This document shows positions 11,549-22,990 of a stretch of 64,000 nucleotides of DNA, in pieces (position 1 is the stretch's first letter; each line of letters begins with the position of its first letter). The notes beneath the pieces are model-generated. The model was not told where the DNA came from and did no database searches. It saw only the letters and a list, made by a program, of their open reading frames with translations. The position numbers were made by a program, and so were the translations under genes. Source of the DNA: Nilaparvata lugens (taxonomy: Eukaryota; Arthropoda; Insecta; Hemiptera; Delphacidae); assembly GCF_014356525.2 (NCBI RefSeq), contig NC_052518.1, forward strand, positions 100,870,767 to 100,934,766, given 5' to 3'.

Positions 11549-13619
11549 AAAAGTTATCAAATGGATATTGTGGGGAAATTGTAGAAGTTTTGCACTGAAT
11601 AAGAAAAGAATTTTTCACTGAATATTTATGTTTGTAAGACGCATAGTTTCCGAGATGCATGAAAAAAACAAAAAAGAAGTGCATTTGAACCACCCTCACC
11701 AACTTAGCACAAGGGGTAGGGGCGAGAACTTTTGATATGTTTACCTCCTTACTAACCTAAACAGAACTGCGGGGTCAAAAATTGTCTTCCAAACTTTCCC
11801 CCTCAAAAGAGGATATCTTTTGAGCATTCATTGCCTGTACTATGTAGCCTACAAAGTTATTTGATGCCTAATTGAAACACATTCATCACTTTGATTGCAA
11901 CAGTACTATCGATATTATGATATTAATAGTATCGAATTTCAGTATCAATCAGTATATTATCAAAAGAAAAACTGGAACTAATAGAGCCTATAACTGGTAA
12001 TAGAACTGAAACAACTAAATAATAACTAAGGCAAAATAATAATAAACTAGCCCACTAACAACCTAATAACGAATACAGCAAACTAATACCCATAGGGCTT
12101 CGTTTCGGCAGGGAAATTCAGACGAAATATTTCATCCTCTATAACTAGGTAACCAAGCATTTTCGGACCTATGTTAATTAGATCTTATTTTGATGAAAGG
12201 AATCACGCCCTGACTTATAGGCACCTTATTTCTAAACACTCTGTATATGCATCCAATGTGATCACACCTTTTGGCACTGAATTTTCAATGATAATATCAT
12301 ATATGAATATTTTTGATTTCTGAGCTTGATGAGAAATAAGTAGAAGTACAGTAGGCATAAGTATTGAGCACGGAATTTTTAATACATAATACTATCTGAA
12401 TATTCATGATTCCTGAGCTTGATGGATGCGTTACAAATTTGAATTAACAAAATATTTCACACTTTTAAACTTCTGACTGTACGCAGGGTTCCATTTATGA
12501 TTTACAATCAGAAACTTATTCAACATTTGTTTGGCGATAACAGGTTGAAATGAGAAGAAAATCTAATTTTTGGTTAACATGTGTAAATTGAGGAGTGCAG
12601 ATGCTGATAGTAGTGAATGAATCTCACTACTACGGTATATGAAACTATATTTTAATAGCATCAACAAGCTTTGAATAAACAAAAATAATGAGTATTATTC
12701 CATGGAAACATACCGGTAGGCTTACCTGATTGGCCTCAAGGGATCAGCGATGTCGATAATGATTGCTAGACTCCTTTGAACACAATATATTAAGAAGTGT
12801 ACAACGAACAATATTTTTTACAGTGTCAAATAAAGATATGAAAACTAAAAACATTAAAAGTGGGAAAACAAAGAGCCGGTTTCACAACTATGAAGCAACG
12901 AATTGCATTAGCGGCCATTTTTCTTTGGGGGTAAATAGGTCCAGTGTCATCAAATTTTTGGTTGGGATCGATTTAGTATGTTATTTTTATCACAAAAGTT
13001 AAACGGCTGTCACTATTGTTTTTAAAATAAACGAAGTTCAAAGTAGCACAATAAGAATGACATTTCCATTTTTTAGTGCCTGTTGCCTGCCTCTAAACAT
13101 AAACAAATCTAGAAGGAAGAAGCATCAAGCAATGTTGCCACTTCACGAAATGACAAAACTTTAAGCAGGCGTTCGAGAAACACCTTTTTTGACCGCACTG
13201 TGTCTTGACGCATTAGTTTTTGTGAAGTTGATTTTACGTTGTAGAAGTTCATCATATTTCAATGTTCTTGAAATAGTATGCATATACAGAGTGAATTGTA
13301 GACTACAATAGAGAAAAGATAGAGATTTACAATGATTTATCTATATATTTTATAATATATACCTATACTATCGTCTATGATTGTTCTTTACATTGATTTC
13401 ATGACCTCTTTGATGGGCTAAATTTAGAATAGAATAAAGTTTATTCTTTAGTATAGCCTTCATATACAACTGGAAACGTCAACTATAAAAAGATCTAAAC
13501 AAATAATCATGTAAATTCCTTAAATTCTATGCACTATAGAATACAAATAACATTGCTTTAAGGTCTAATGTCAATAGCAAATATTAATCAGAAATAATTG
13601 TTAAATATACCCTCAACCA

Positions 13620-13865
13620 TATTAAAATGCTCAATTTTCTATTGATATTGAATTTGGATCTCCAACCGTGTTATTTCTGCATCCAATATTGTAATTCTAC
13701 TTTTATTGTTATCTATGACTTTTTGAATCTCTCTTGATCTCACAATAGATCTGTACATCTTGTTTTTTTTTCAAATCACATTCATTTTCCTTAATTGATT
13801 TTCCACCACCTGAGTCCAAAGTCATCATTTTCAGTTTATTTCTCATTTTATGAGATCTGATATTT
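13620..13865 (-). pseudogene. Possible small coiled-coil exon or gene relic
   Basis: The minus strand reads a basic, heptad-like peptide (for example MYRSIVRSREIQKVI and ITILDAEITRLEIQI). The upstream part, starting MRNKLKMMTLDS, is in another frame. The frame change falls in a run of nine A (nine T on the plus strand at about 13763), so a homopolymer error or a single indel would explain it. Composition resembles coiled-coil genes, but I do not recognise the family. Confidence is low. Confidence 0.25.
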
Positions 13866-15892
13866 CATTTGGTAATTTACAATGCCCACCTGAAGGGGCA
13901 TTCTGTCAACAGGGAATTTTGGTTCATGTTTATGCCCGAGTGAGACTGAATAGTGAACACATGCATGAGGTTAAGCCTGGTGATCTAGATTTTTGACAAT
14001 AAAACGACTGTACATGTGAACAGTACATTTAAAGTTTGACATATAAGTAAAATTAGGTTTGATAAACCAGGAAAAAAATTATGTACTTTTCTACTGTGAA
14101 ATGCTGATATGAATAATAGAACAGATATTTTATTCAAAACTTATAATCCAATCTTGTGTACATATTATAATTATGCCTAACCATCCAATTCAGTCTTATT
14201 CGTCAAATCTGGCATGATAATCATGCAAAACTGTTCTCTCTGTGTGGCTGCACCCTGAATCTAAGGTTTGGTCAATACAAATATAAACCATAGATACCGG
14301 CACCGAAGATGTTTTGATTGTAAAGTACCGTAACCATGGAGCTGACAAACGGTATCACAAATTTTTAATAGAGAAAGTTATTTTTTCTATATTTTCAAAT
14401 GCAATTGCAAGTCACACGCCCATTTAAATCTTACTATGTAAATCTCATCAAATAGATTTTCAAGACGGTATGTAGAATTGGTAAAGATCATATATGTATA
14501 TTCTAATAATATACACTATTGGATTATAATAAGTTTGAATGAAACATCTTTTTTTCAATAATATTCTGATTTATTTTAAATTACCTGTATAATTTATTGT
14601 CATAGATAAAAAGACTGCCAACCAGATACTGATTCTATTATAGCATAACTTGAATTAACTTAAACATACAGACACAGGTTCTATATTTTGTATGACCGTA
14701 ATGATTACATTATTCATGAAAATTTAGTGAAAATGGATATGATTCACACAAACCTGAAAAATATACCGTACACTTGAAAACCATTCTTTATTTGTATAGT
14801 CAAATTATGAGTCTATGTAGACTCTATGTATATTTCACAAAAGTATATAGGCTAAAATACGATTTAGTACCTATTTTTTAGTAATTTTTTGACAGAAGTT
14901 TTCAGCCTTATGGATAAATATTTTGAATTATTCAGTCTTCTCATCGCATTTCATAAGAATAAATTTGGTATTTGGATGATAAATAATATGACAAATTTCG
15001 TAATAGGCTAAAACATTACATTTGTCCCGAAGTTTTATTCACTTCCACTTTGGAGAGAAGAAACATCTTGCCAGAGCATGAATACTGCATGATTATACCC
15101 ATTATGTTACAATAATAATTTATTGAATACGAATAATATTTTATAATAGAGTATTTTAATAAGGCCACTTGAATATTTTATTATTGAGAATAAAACTAGT
15201 ACCCTGTTATATTTTTTAATTAAAAATATTACAAAGGTATTGGTTGTTCTCTATAGTAATTGAAGGAATAATATTACTCATCAATCACGAAATAAACTAC
15301 CTATCAATAACTGGAGTTGATGAATATAATTACCACACCTCAATTTAAATGAATAAAAATACACAAGTGTAGTAGGTACCCTTTATTTCTATATTCCAAT
15401 GATTTACAACATGTGAATTCACATCAAGTGCACTTTAAAATGGCTTAAAATCAAAACATATTGTGTATTAATAAAATATGAAAAAAGGATTACTTGTGGA
15501 TTTTCAATTCATTTCAATAATAATTATTGAAATAAATTATATTATTATATAATAATAGAATTATAGAATTATATATAATTATTGTAGTAGCCCTATCAAA
15601 GGAAAGTGGATTATTACCATAAATAATATATTATTTTTAAAATATTCCAGAATGTTTCACATAATATTTGTTAATGTAATTATTGATTTAATTTTTAAAC
15701 TTTAAATTTTTTCTTCAACTCGATTATACAGATCATTTGCAAAAATAACTAAAAGCTATATAGCTATATAAAATATAAAATAGCCAATATCTATAGGGAT
15801 TTTTAATAATACATATGTATACTGTTTTTATTGAAATTGTATTTCAAATAAATAAATTGAAATTGAATGATTTTGTCATTTTAAATTGACAG

Positions 15893-15991
15893 GTTTTGAG
15901 GAAACAAGATTTTCCTAAAGAAAGTCGTGAGTGTTTGCTAAAGAGAATGCGCATCAAAAGCAATAATATGTTATGTCTCCTCGCTCTGAAG
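15893..15991 (+). CDS. Possible internal exon upstream of the coiled-coil ORF
   Basis: An acceptor-like TTTTAAATTGACAG precedes a 99-nt stretch. It is open only in the frame VLRKQDFPKESRECLL..., and a good donor, AAG|GTTAGT, follows. It would end in phase 0. The ORF at 16130 has no phase-0 acceptor before its ATG, but one exists inside it (GTGTTCAG|AAC, 16220/16221). Joining there would give an alternative transcript. The evidence is splice signals and reading frame only. Confidence 0.35.
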
Positions 15992-16129
15992 GTTAGTTTA
16001 TCCTATTATAAACAAAACATTAGTGCTTATCTATTAGCACATTGAATAATGCAATATTAGAAAAATAATGGAATATCTCAATGTATTCGGTACATTGTTA
16101 GCAGGGTTTTATAATAATGTTTCACTTCA

Positions 16130-16855
16130 ATGGTTGACCTGAAAATGCCAATGTCTAGAAGATTGAATTCTTCCCAAATGATTGGGAAATTAACTAACAA
16201 AGAAAGAACATTGATTAGTGTTCAGAACATTCGCAATGAGGGTCGCATTCGTACACTCTGTGCTAACCTGAAAGTCTTGGAAAATGAAATTTCAAGCGTA
16301 CAATCCGACTTTGATAAACGTACTGATCAAATGAAAAGAGATGAAGAGCGATTGAAAAGAGTCTCGGAGGAAATCTGTCTCACTCATAACGACTTGGCAT
16401 CTACAAGGGTGCAGTTGAGAAACCAAGACAAACTAGCTTGTATGCTTCATAGAAAGCTGGAGCTTAGAAATTCTGAAAACAGCATTCTGGCCAAAGAAAT
16501 CAACTTTGTAAAGCAAGAGCTGAAAAAAGAATTGGCTGACCTTTCTGGAACAGAGATCAAGTTGAATAAAGCTTTCGCAAGATCAGGAGTAATTAAAGGT
16601 GATTCAATGTCCACCAAACAAGACATAAAGGTACAACAGAATTCAAATTCTCAAAAGCACAAAGAAATTTCGGAAGAGCTGAGTATTCTAGATCAGCAAA
16701 AAAATCAACTATGTGAACATTTCAGGAAACAGGGAGTGTTAGTTGGAAATCTTCAGAAACAAAAAGATATTTTAAATCGAGCTCTATCAGCCAATGTTTC
16801 AGGGGATGAACTCCTCAGATTTTTTGATTCTTCATATGAGAATTCTCAAAAATAG
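16130..16855 (+). CDS. Coiled-coil protein, 241 aa (or 3' terminal exon)
   Basis: A single open frame encodes 241 residues that are rich in K, E, L and Q. Long helical heptad stretches occupy roughly residues 25-150 and 180-225. The N-terminus is basic (MPMSRRLNSSQ). The C-terminus ends LLRFFDSSYENSQK. An in-frame TAA lies a few codons upstream of the ATG at 16130, so the ATG is the natural start if the exon is first. If the 99-nt exon at 15893 belongs to it, the acceptor would be at 16220. An AATAAA at about 16967 would serve as polyadenylation signal. No enzyme motif or membrane segment is visible. The composition recalls centrosomal or axonemal coiled-coil proteins, but I cannot assign a family. 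Confidence 0.6.
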   Translation: MVDLKMPMSRRLNSSQMIGKLTNKERTLISVQNIRNEGRIRTLCANLKVLENEISSVQSDFDKRTDQMKRDEERLKRVSEEICLTHNDLASTRVQLRNQDKLACMLHRKLELRNSENSILAKEINFVKQELKKELADLSGTEIKLNKAFARSGVIKGDSMSTKQDIKVQQNSNSQKHKEISEELSILDQQKNQLCEHFRKQGVLVGNLQKQKDILNRALSANVSGDELLRFFDSSYENSQK

Positions 16856-17408
16856 AATTTTAAAAACAGAATGGTAGTAGAATTCTTTTAGAATTGAACA
16901 TTCAAGTAGCCCTATTAAAATAGTTTATCTTAAAAATGGATATCTTCTGCTCTAACATGCTATTGAATAAATGGTGAGTTCAATATTATAAATTACTATT
17001 ATTTATTGGCAATAAATTATTGTTTTGTAGACCTACAAACACAAACCTTTATAATTCAGTTATTATAGAATATTTTGGTACAGTGAATATAAATTCCCCC
17101 ACAGCTGTTTGAAATAAAAACAATCTGAGAAAATATAATTCTTGATTATTCTCAATTAAGAAAGATCAAGAGTGTTGCTAAAACTTTTGTACTATTTGTT
17201 TACAAATCCGATACCAATGAACGTTACATAATATTACTGCTAGTAACTATAAAGACTTAGACCAAGGTTCAAGTAGTCATATTATAATGACTAATTTAGT
17301 CACTGAGCAGTAGTCACTAGTCATTGATTACTTTAGAGGTACTGTACTGGAGAATTGTGTCCAAAAAATTCGACTAAGTCATTGTCAATATTGTAGAACC
17401 GTTTCATG

Positions 17409-17592
17409 ATTGAATAAAAACACAAATATGTTGTCAAATTCTACAGTTTTATCTGGTACAAGACCATGGTTTCGTGACCACACCGGTCACATTTTCAAGT
17501 TGACAGTCATCAGTCAGGTTTCAAGAAACCATGGTCGTGTACCGAATAAAACTGTGTAGAATTTGACAACATATGTTGTTTTTATTTGATTA
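17409..17592. mobile_element. Palindromic MITE
   Basis: The left arm contains TATGTTGTCAAATTCTACAG and the right arm its complement; the ACCATGGT block is also mirrored around a 50-bp centre. About 184 bp in all, with no ORF. No target duplication is clear. Confidence 0.7.
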
Positions 17593-18118
17593 TTTTGTCC
17601 AAGCCAAATATAGTTCTATATCTATAGAATACATGAAGTCTTTTTAAATCATCAGATCATTAATTATCATCTACCACAATATACATTCATTGTTATTTGA
17701 AATGATAACACCCTATGATATTTCAGGAAATTTTCAATTTTATTAGTATTTTTTTTTTTTTAATTACACTTATTTTCATTTACAGGAATTTTCAATTCTC
17801 ATACAATAATATACAGGGAACTCAAATAAAGTGGTTAAACAATTTATAAATCACATCGCATACACTTTATAATACAATCATATAGTAGTCTACAAATATA
17901 ATATATGCTTAGGTACAGTATGAGCATAATTATGGTTTTTGCGAGGTTTCTTCATAGTGAATTTCTAGATTATAAATCATAATTACAGGGAAAATGTAGT
18001 TGGGAAATAATTGAAATAATGAACAATCCTCGATTATATCAAATAGAATTGAAGTACTTCCCAATAGTTATAGTTGAAATTTACATTATGAACTGAAATA
18101 TTGTGGAATTTCTCCATA

Positions 18119-18196
18119 TTAAGGTGAAATGAAAACGATATTATCAGCTTCACATAAATTATATGGAACTGCCAATATCGTTTTCATTTCACCTTA
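18119..18196. mobile_element. Short hairpin MITE
   Basis: A nearly perfect 23-bp stem, TAAGGTGAAATGAAAACGAT..., encloses about 30 bases. The shape fits a MITE remnant. No target duplication is clear. Confidence 0.6.
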
Positions 18197-18348
18197 GTTA
18201 TAGTTGTGTAATATGATAGATTCTGTCTTGATCCAAAATTTTCTAGCATCAAAGTAGAAAAAAATGTATGTGAATTAAAAAAAAGTAATCTACAAATAAT
18301 TCCACTTTTTGTGTAGTTGAGAAGTTGATATTGTGGTAATTATTCATA

Positions 18349-18438
18349 ATGAATGAAAAAGACTAAGAAATTGTCAAAAAACTGATTTATAAATCAGTGG
18401 TTTTTTTGACAATTTCTTAGTCTTTTTCATTCACTACA
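18349..18438. mobile_element. Near-perfect 90-bp hairpin element
   Basis: Arms GAATGAAAAAGACTAAGAAA and TTTCTTAGTCTTTTTCATTC continue through TTGTCAAAAAA to a small CTGATTTATAAATCAG palindrome at the centre. This is an almost uninterrupted foldback of about 40 bp per arm. It is likely a MITE. Confidence 0.7.
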
Positions 18439-18461
18439 AATAATTTATCCGTAATTATATC

Positions 18462-18640
18462 AAAATGTATTGCATAATTTTTTAGAGCAAGTAAGACATC
18501 TTATACTATTTTTTTTTTTACAACTTGGAGTATAATTGTCAGCTATGAATGTCAAATGTATTGTATAATTTTTTAGAGCAAGTAAGACATCTTATACTAT
18601 TTTTTTACAACTTGGAGTATAATTGTCAGCTATAAATGAT
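18462..18640. repeat. Tandem duplication, about 88-bp unit
   Basis: Two adjacent copies run from AAATGTATTG through TTTAGAGCAAGTAAGACATC to AATTGTCAGCTAT. They differ mainly in the length of a T-run (11 versus 7). This indicates a recent tandem duplication. Confidence 0.8.
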
Positions 18641-19220
18641 GAATGTTAGCTGGCTGATTAAACCTTTAGACAAAATGAAAATTTTTATCATTTGTAAACT
18701 TTTCTAAGCTCGCCTGTTGAACGTCGTTAATTAGAGTTAGCAGCAGAATCTTAGCCAATTACGGATATCTAATATAATAATGAATGAAATAGCTTATGAT
18801 GTTTGCTTTCAATTTTATCAATCTACTCAGTCTTTGAAATAGTTAATATTTTGCGATAATGTGATCTGAGATAAATTCAGAGTTTGTTGATATTTTTTAA
18901 ATAACTGTAAATTTACTTATTTATGCTTATGTGATCTTAGCAACAAATGTGACAGTACTCTTAACTAACATGCTCTTGTAGGTTCTATTTTTGCTCTCTG
19001 TAATCATTGTTTTGTACATCTGTTATGTTATTATTATAGTAAGCATTATTTTTTGTTATCGTTTCAACAATTGTGTTGGTAATTAAAGAAGTATGCAATT
19101 ACAGTTGATGTTTGAGAATAAATTGTTGAAAACATGTAGCTATACCTTCATAACTGGAAATAATAATTATAATACGTTGTTCCTGAAAACCTGGCTTGTT
19201 TCACCGCAGTGTTCTATATA

Positions 19221-19391
19221 TAAAGGTGCGTACAGATATACGCGCCGCGAACATGAGCAATTCACTTTTAGTCAGCTGACTATATCTGTATTCTTACAGA
19301 AACGGTAAGATACAGATATAAAAAGCTTGGCATTAGCTGATTAAAAGTGAATTGCTCATGTTCGCGGCGCGTATATCTGTAAGCATCTTTA
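19221..19391. mobile_element. MITE with CGCGCCGCGAACATGAGCAA arms
   Basis: Arms of about 60 bp are inverted: AAGRTGC, ACAGATATACGCGCCGCG, AACATGAGCAATTCAC. TA dinucleotides at both outer edges fit a TA target site, as for Tc1/mariner-mobilised MITEs. The GC-rich core stands out from the AT-rich surroundings. Confidence 0.75.
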
Positions 19392-19977
19392 GACAAATCA
19401 AACACAAAAATTTTCTCACAGAAAATGCAAATGGCTAAGGTACACCGCAGTTGCTCGGGGTACAACATTCACAATAACAATAGACATTATTTTTTGCGAA
19501 TGAATTTTCAACTTAAATGAATAGACTTTATAAAGAATTTTAAAAAATCAGTCCAATAACTCAATAGAAAAGTAGGTACCTATATATATACAATAAATTG
19601 TTGAAAATATTGAACGAAATATGCTGGAAAGCATCATATTTCATGTAGAAAGGGTCAAACTTGATTATTGAAAATAGGAGAAAGTGCCTTCTTCTTGTTA
19701 TTATTGAATTGCTCAAAAATTGTTTAATGTTTCCTGTGGTATGATTATTTTAATATAATACACAAGTGGCATGTTACAGAAAATTGCAAATATACCTTTC
19801 TTGTTATAATTTAAATTTTCTTCAGTTTGTAAAACACCGTGTTAAATTTTTATATGCATTTTAAGCCTCCACTGAAATTTAACGATGGTAATAATTCAAT
19901 AAAAAAATTAGAATAGAAATATAAAAATGCAAATTTATACCATTTTTACTTGGTTGAAAAGGAATCTTTTTCATGAT

Positions 19978-22287
19978 CTAATGATCATTTTTCAAGATTT
20001 TGAATTTTTCTCTGCGTTTCAATTCTAAATCCTTTTGGAACATTTTCTTCAAATCTTTCAACTGAACATCATCGGTCTTTTCAATTTTCTTACTATCGGC
20101 TGGTCTCAAAATTTCTTCTTCAGATTGATGAAATTTCATTTTCTGTTTGTATTTCAACATTTTTTGTGCTCTTTCCACTGGATTCAAATGTCTAATTTTT
20201 GTAGAATCGTACTTTCCATCTTTCTGATGTAGTTTTTCATGGTCAATTTCTTGCTTAATGGTATTGTTGTTTTTGTGTTTTTCAATCATCACATCAGGCT
20301 GATTGGATATTGGGTTCAAAATATTCTCAAGTGCTTTATCAGTAACACTCTCCTTAGCAACAGACATTATTCTGTTTCCTAAATTGTTAGAAATATCAGA
20401 ATTTTTACTTATTTCATTCGGTTCTTCTTGAGTGACAACTTTATCTTCAGCTTTAAGAGACTCAATTACAGTTTTTTCTTGAGTGACAACTCTCTCTTCA
20501 GCTTTCAGAGACTCATCTCCAGTTTTATTTGTATCTTGCGCTAAGGCAGGAATAAGAAATTTTGGTGTTTCTGTTTCGATATTCGATCGATTTGAGAATG
20601 CTTGCTCATCACTTGAATTACTGTAGCTGGGACTTACTGGCGATTTGTTGAGATGTTTTTCTTTCATTTTCTCATAATCGATTAGTTTCTGTTCAAGGTA
20701 AGCTTTTCTATCAATCTTTGTTTTCTTATTCTTATGGCAACGTAGCTCTTTTCGAAGCAGATGGAATACACTCCAGTTTTGATACTTGGCAGGAGTAGAG
20801 CAGCGTGGAGCGACCGTCTTATCATACAAATATATCAGAGTGGATGACAATGGACAATTTGTACCCTTATCAAAGCGGAACTGACACATTTTGTTGTCAA
20901 GCTTCACCTGTTTGACTCTGTTGACAACACCTGGTTGCCAGTCTTTCATGGCGCATGTGCAATGCCACGGGTTACCATCAAGACGAATCATCTTTGCAGG
21001 AATATTCGAAAATATTCCAATCGGTAGCTCTGTCAGGTTATTTTTATTGAGGCTCAACTCTCTCAAAGAAAACAACTGATCGAATACTCCCGGGGGGAGG
21101 AGATTCAATGAGTTGTGTGACAAGTCTAAAGATAACAGGTTGTATAGTCCATAAAACGAATCCATTGAGATTTTCTCGATGGAACAGTTTTTTAAAATCA
21201 GCTTCTCTATTACAGGCACCTCCAGGAAAGCGTCAAAAGCAAGTTGTTTTATAACACCTTCAAATTTCAATTCTCTGAGTTTAGGCAAACCTTTCAGATA
21301 ATCTCTCTCTAGAATCTCCAAATTAACATTAGAAATCAACAATCTCGTAAGAGATTTAAGACCGAAAAATGAATTGGGCTGAATATCAACAACAGTATTT
21401 CTGCTTCCCAGGTACAATTCCTGTGTTGCATTCATGATTTCAAAAGTACTCGGGAATATTATTTCTAATGGGTTTTCTCTGAAATCAGCGGAATGTAGCT
21501 TTGGGAAAGGTGGCAGAGATAGCTCTGAGAGATGAGTGATGTTGTTGTGGGAGACATCTAGATGCTTGAGCTGAAGAAGTCCTGCTAAGCTCATGCTTTG
21601 TAGACTGAGAAGTTTATTGTGAGCCAAGGATAAGAACCGTAGATTTGGTGTGCCATAGAAAGCGAAGTCAGGCAAAAATAGCAGCTCGTTTCCTTCAATG
21701 ATAAGAGTTTCTAAGCTTTTCAGACCTTCAAACATATCCCAGTAGATTTCTCTCAGATTACAATGGTATACTCTAAGGAATTTCAATCTCCCCAAGTCTG
21801 CAAAACTATATAATCCTAGCTTCTCTTGCTCCTCTTTATAGACTTTGTAGGGAAGGACAAAGTCGTCAGTTTGATTCGGCTCCAGAAACACCAAATGTGG
21901 TGCCAGAGAATTCTTGTTAAGACCTATTTTCTCTCGACTGTTCACTCTTTGCTCGAATTGAGGCTGTAAAATGACCGGAATATCATTAGACTCGTATTTT
22001 TGGTTGGTGGCATACTTGTATTTTAGTGAAGAGACAGGAAGAATTTTATTACCTTGAGCTGGACTACCTAAAAGTTCAACAAATTCCAAGTTAATATATT
22101 GTAATGATTTCATTTTCCGAAGTACGTCATGACGAAGCCTCATTCTTCTTGAAGGATTTTTGCCAAAGTTCAGTTTTTCACCATCAAAGCCATGTATCTC
22201 CAATGCTATGAGTCGCTCAAAACCACTGAAGTCCTCTGTTCTGAAGGTCACGTTCTCAGTGTCTGGACTTTGGAGAATGGTCAAAAC
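19978..22287 (-). CDS. LRR protein, large 3' exon (LRRs, LRRCT, lysine-rich tail)
   Basis: This is the terminal coding exon of a spliced gene; it starts after an acceptor (TTTGATTGCAG|GTTTTG) in phase 0. It encodes 769 residues. Counting with two more residues at the start, about eleven leucine-rich repeats span roughly 165-440, in the pattern LxxLxLxxN (for example LKHLDVSHNNI and LLSLDLSHNSL). An LRRCT cap follows at 441-498, beginning NPWHCTCAMKDW with four cysteines. The remainder (500-771) is a charged, lysine/glutamate-rich, low-complexity tail with two repeats of a SLKAE-VVTQE block. There is no membrane segment. With the LRRNT exon upstream this predicts an extracellular LRR protein of at least 863 residues. 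The family is not identified. The unusual basic tail may be a matrix- or partner-binding region (inference). Confidence 0.85.
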   Translation of the reverse strand, partial: VLTILQSPDTENVTFRTEDFSGFERLIALEIHGFDGEKLNFGKNPSRRMRLRHDVLRKMKSLQYINLEFVELLGSPAQGNKILPVSSLKYKYATNQKYESNDIPVILQPQFEQRVNSREKIGLNKNSLAPHLVFLEPNQTDDFVLPYKVYKEEQEKLGLYSFADLGRLKFLRVYHCNLREIYWDMFEGLKSLETLIIEGNELLFLPDFAFYGTPNLRFLSLAHNKLLSLQSMSLAGLLQLKHLDVSHNNITHLSELSLPPFPKLHSADFRENPLEIIFPSTFEIMNATQELYLGSRNTVVDIQPNSFFGLKSLTRLLISNVNLEILERDYLKGLPKLRELKFEGVIKQLAFDAFLEVPVIEKLILKNCSIEKISMDSFYGLYNLLSLDLSHNSLNLLPPGVFDQLFSLRELSLNKNNLTELPIGIFSNIPAKMIRLDGNPWHCTCAMKDWQPGVVNRVKQVKLDNKMCQFRFDKGTNCPLSSTLIYLYDKTVAPRCSTPAKYQNWSVFHLLRKELRCHKNKKTKIDRKAYLEQKLIDYEKMKEKHLNKSPVSPSYSNSSDEQAFSNRSNIETETPKFLIPALAQDTNKTGDESLKAEERVVTQEKTVIESLKAEDKVVTQEEPNEISKNSDISNNLGNRIMSVAKESVTDKALENILNPISNQPDVMIEKHKNNNTIKQEIDHEKLHQKDGKYDSTKIRHLNPVERAQKMLKYKQKMKFHQSEEEILRPADSKKIEKTDDVQLKDLKKMFQKDLELKRREKFKILKNDH

Positions 22288-22439
22288 CTGCAATCAAAAT
22301 TTAACCATTTATTTAGCGTATGGCCCTACGACACAAATCTTTATGTTATCTAACATAAGTCACACATATGAACAATGAAGTCATCTTAGTCACTAGTTTG
22401 AAAAAAGTAGAACACAAATTAAAAAATAAAATTTTAAAA

Positions 22440-22690
22440 GTTATAAACATATATCTAGTCGTTTTAAATATGCCACTGCATCTGGTGTAGCTACCAGGAA
22501 GTCATCCAGCCTGCCCTCTTGTGCACTCTTCTACAATGTGTCTTATGGTTTGCACAGCGCCACACTCACAGAAAGGTGTTGGAGCCTTTCCCCACTTGTG
22601 CAACGCATAAGCACATCTTCCATGCTGAGTTCGGATCCTGTTAAGAGCCGACCATAGTTCATTCTTGGGCCTTCTGTCCAAATTTGTCAT
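22440..22690 (-). pseudogene. LINE polyprotein 3' end fragment (RT/RNase H tail)
   Basis: The minus frame reads LNRIRTQHGRCAYALHKWG, a C-x-C-G motif and IRHIVEEC. This is the characteristic C-terminal zinc-like tail of many insect non-LTR retrotransposon polyproteins. The frame breaks near 22500 and continues in another frame (LDDFLVATPDAVAYL). It lies in the LRR-gene intron, antisense relative to the plus strand and sense to the gene. It is 5'-truncated, as expected of LINE debris. Confidence 0.75.
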
Positions 22691-22861
22691 TTAAATGTAG
22701 AGAGTATAAGCTATTATAAGAGCCAGTATTTATCAAAAAATTTTAATTCAACCATATTATACCATATTTATATCATATTATAAATGGTATACTTTTGACA
22801 CACTATTTTAATGTTTCATACAACGACATGCAGTAGTCAGTTATTTATCTAAATAATCAAT

Positions 22862-22990
22862 TTTATTCTTTATTGATTCATACAATATAAGTACATCATC
22901 AAAAATGATCGGGAGAGAAAAAATAAGGTAACCTTGTGCTATTCCTCTCCCAAATTTAGATAAGGTTACACATAGTCCGAAATAGGTTAA
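22862..22990 (-). repeat. Retrotransposon 3'-tail repeat, third copy
   Basis: Same family as 10359-10589 and 11319-11548, with the ATTCTTTATTGATTCATACA start and GGTAACCTTGTGCTATTCCT block. It lies in the LRR-gene intron. The 23000-23930 stretch next to it is AT-rich with no feature I can name. Confidence 0.7.

Noticed and set aside
12763..13002. 79-codon plus-strand ORF
   Set aside because: No recognisable domain, no supporting splice or polyadenylation context, and composition matching the AT-rich background.
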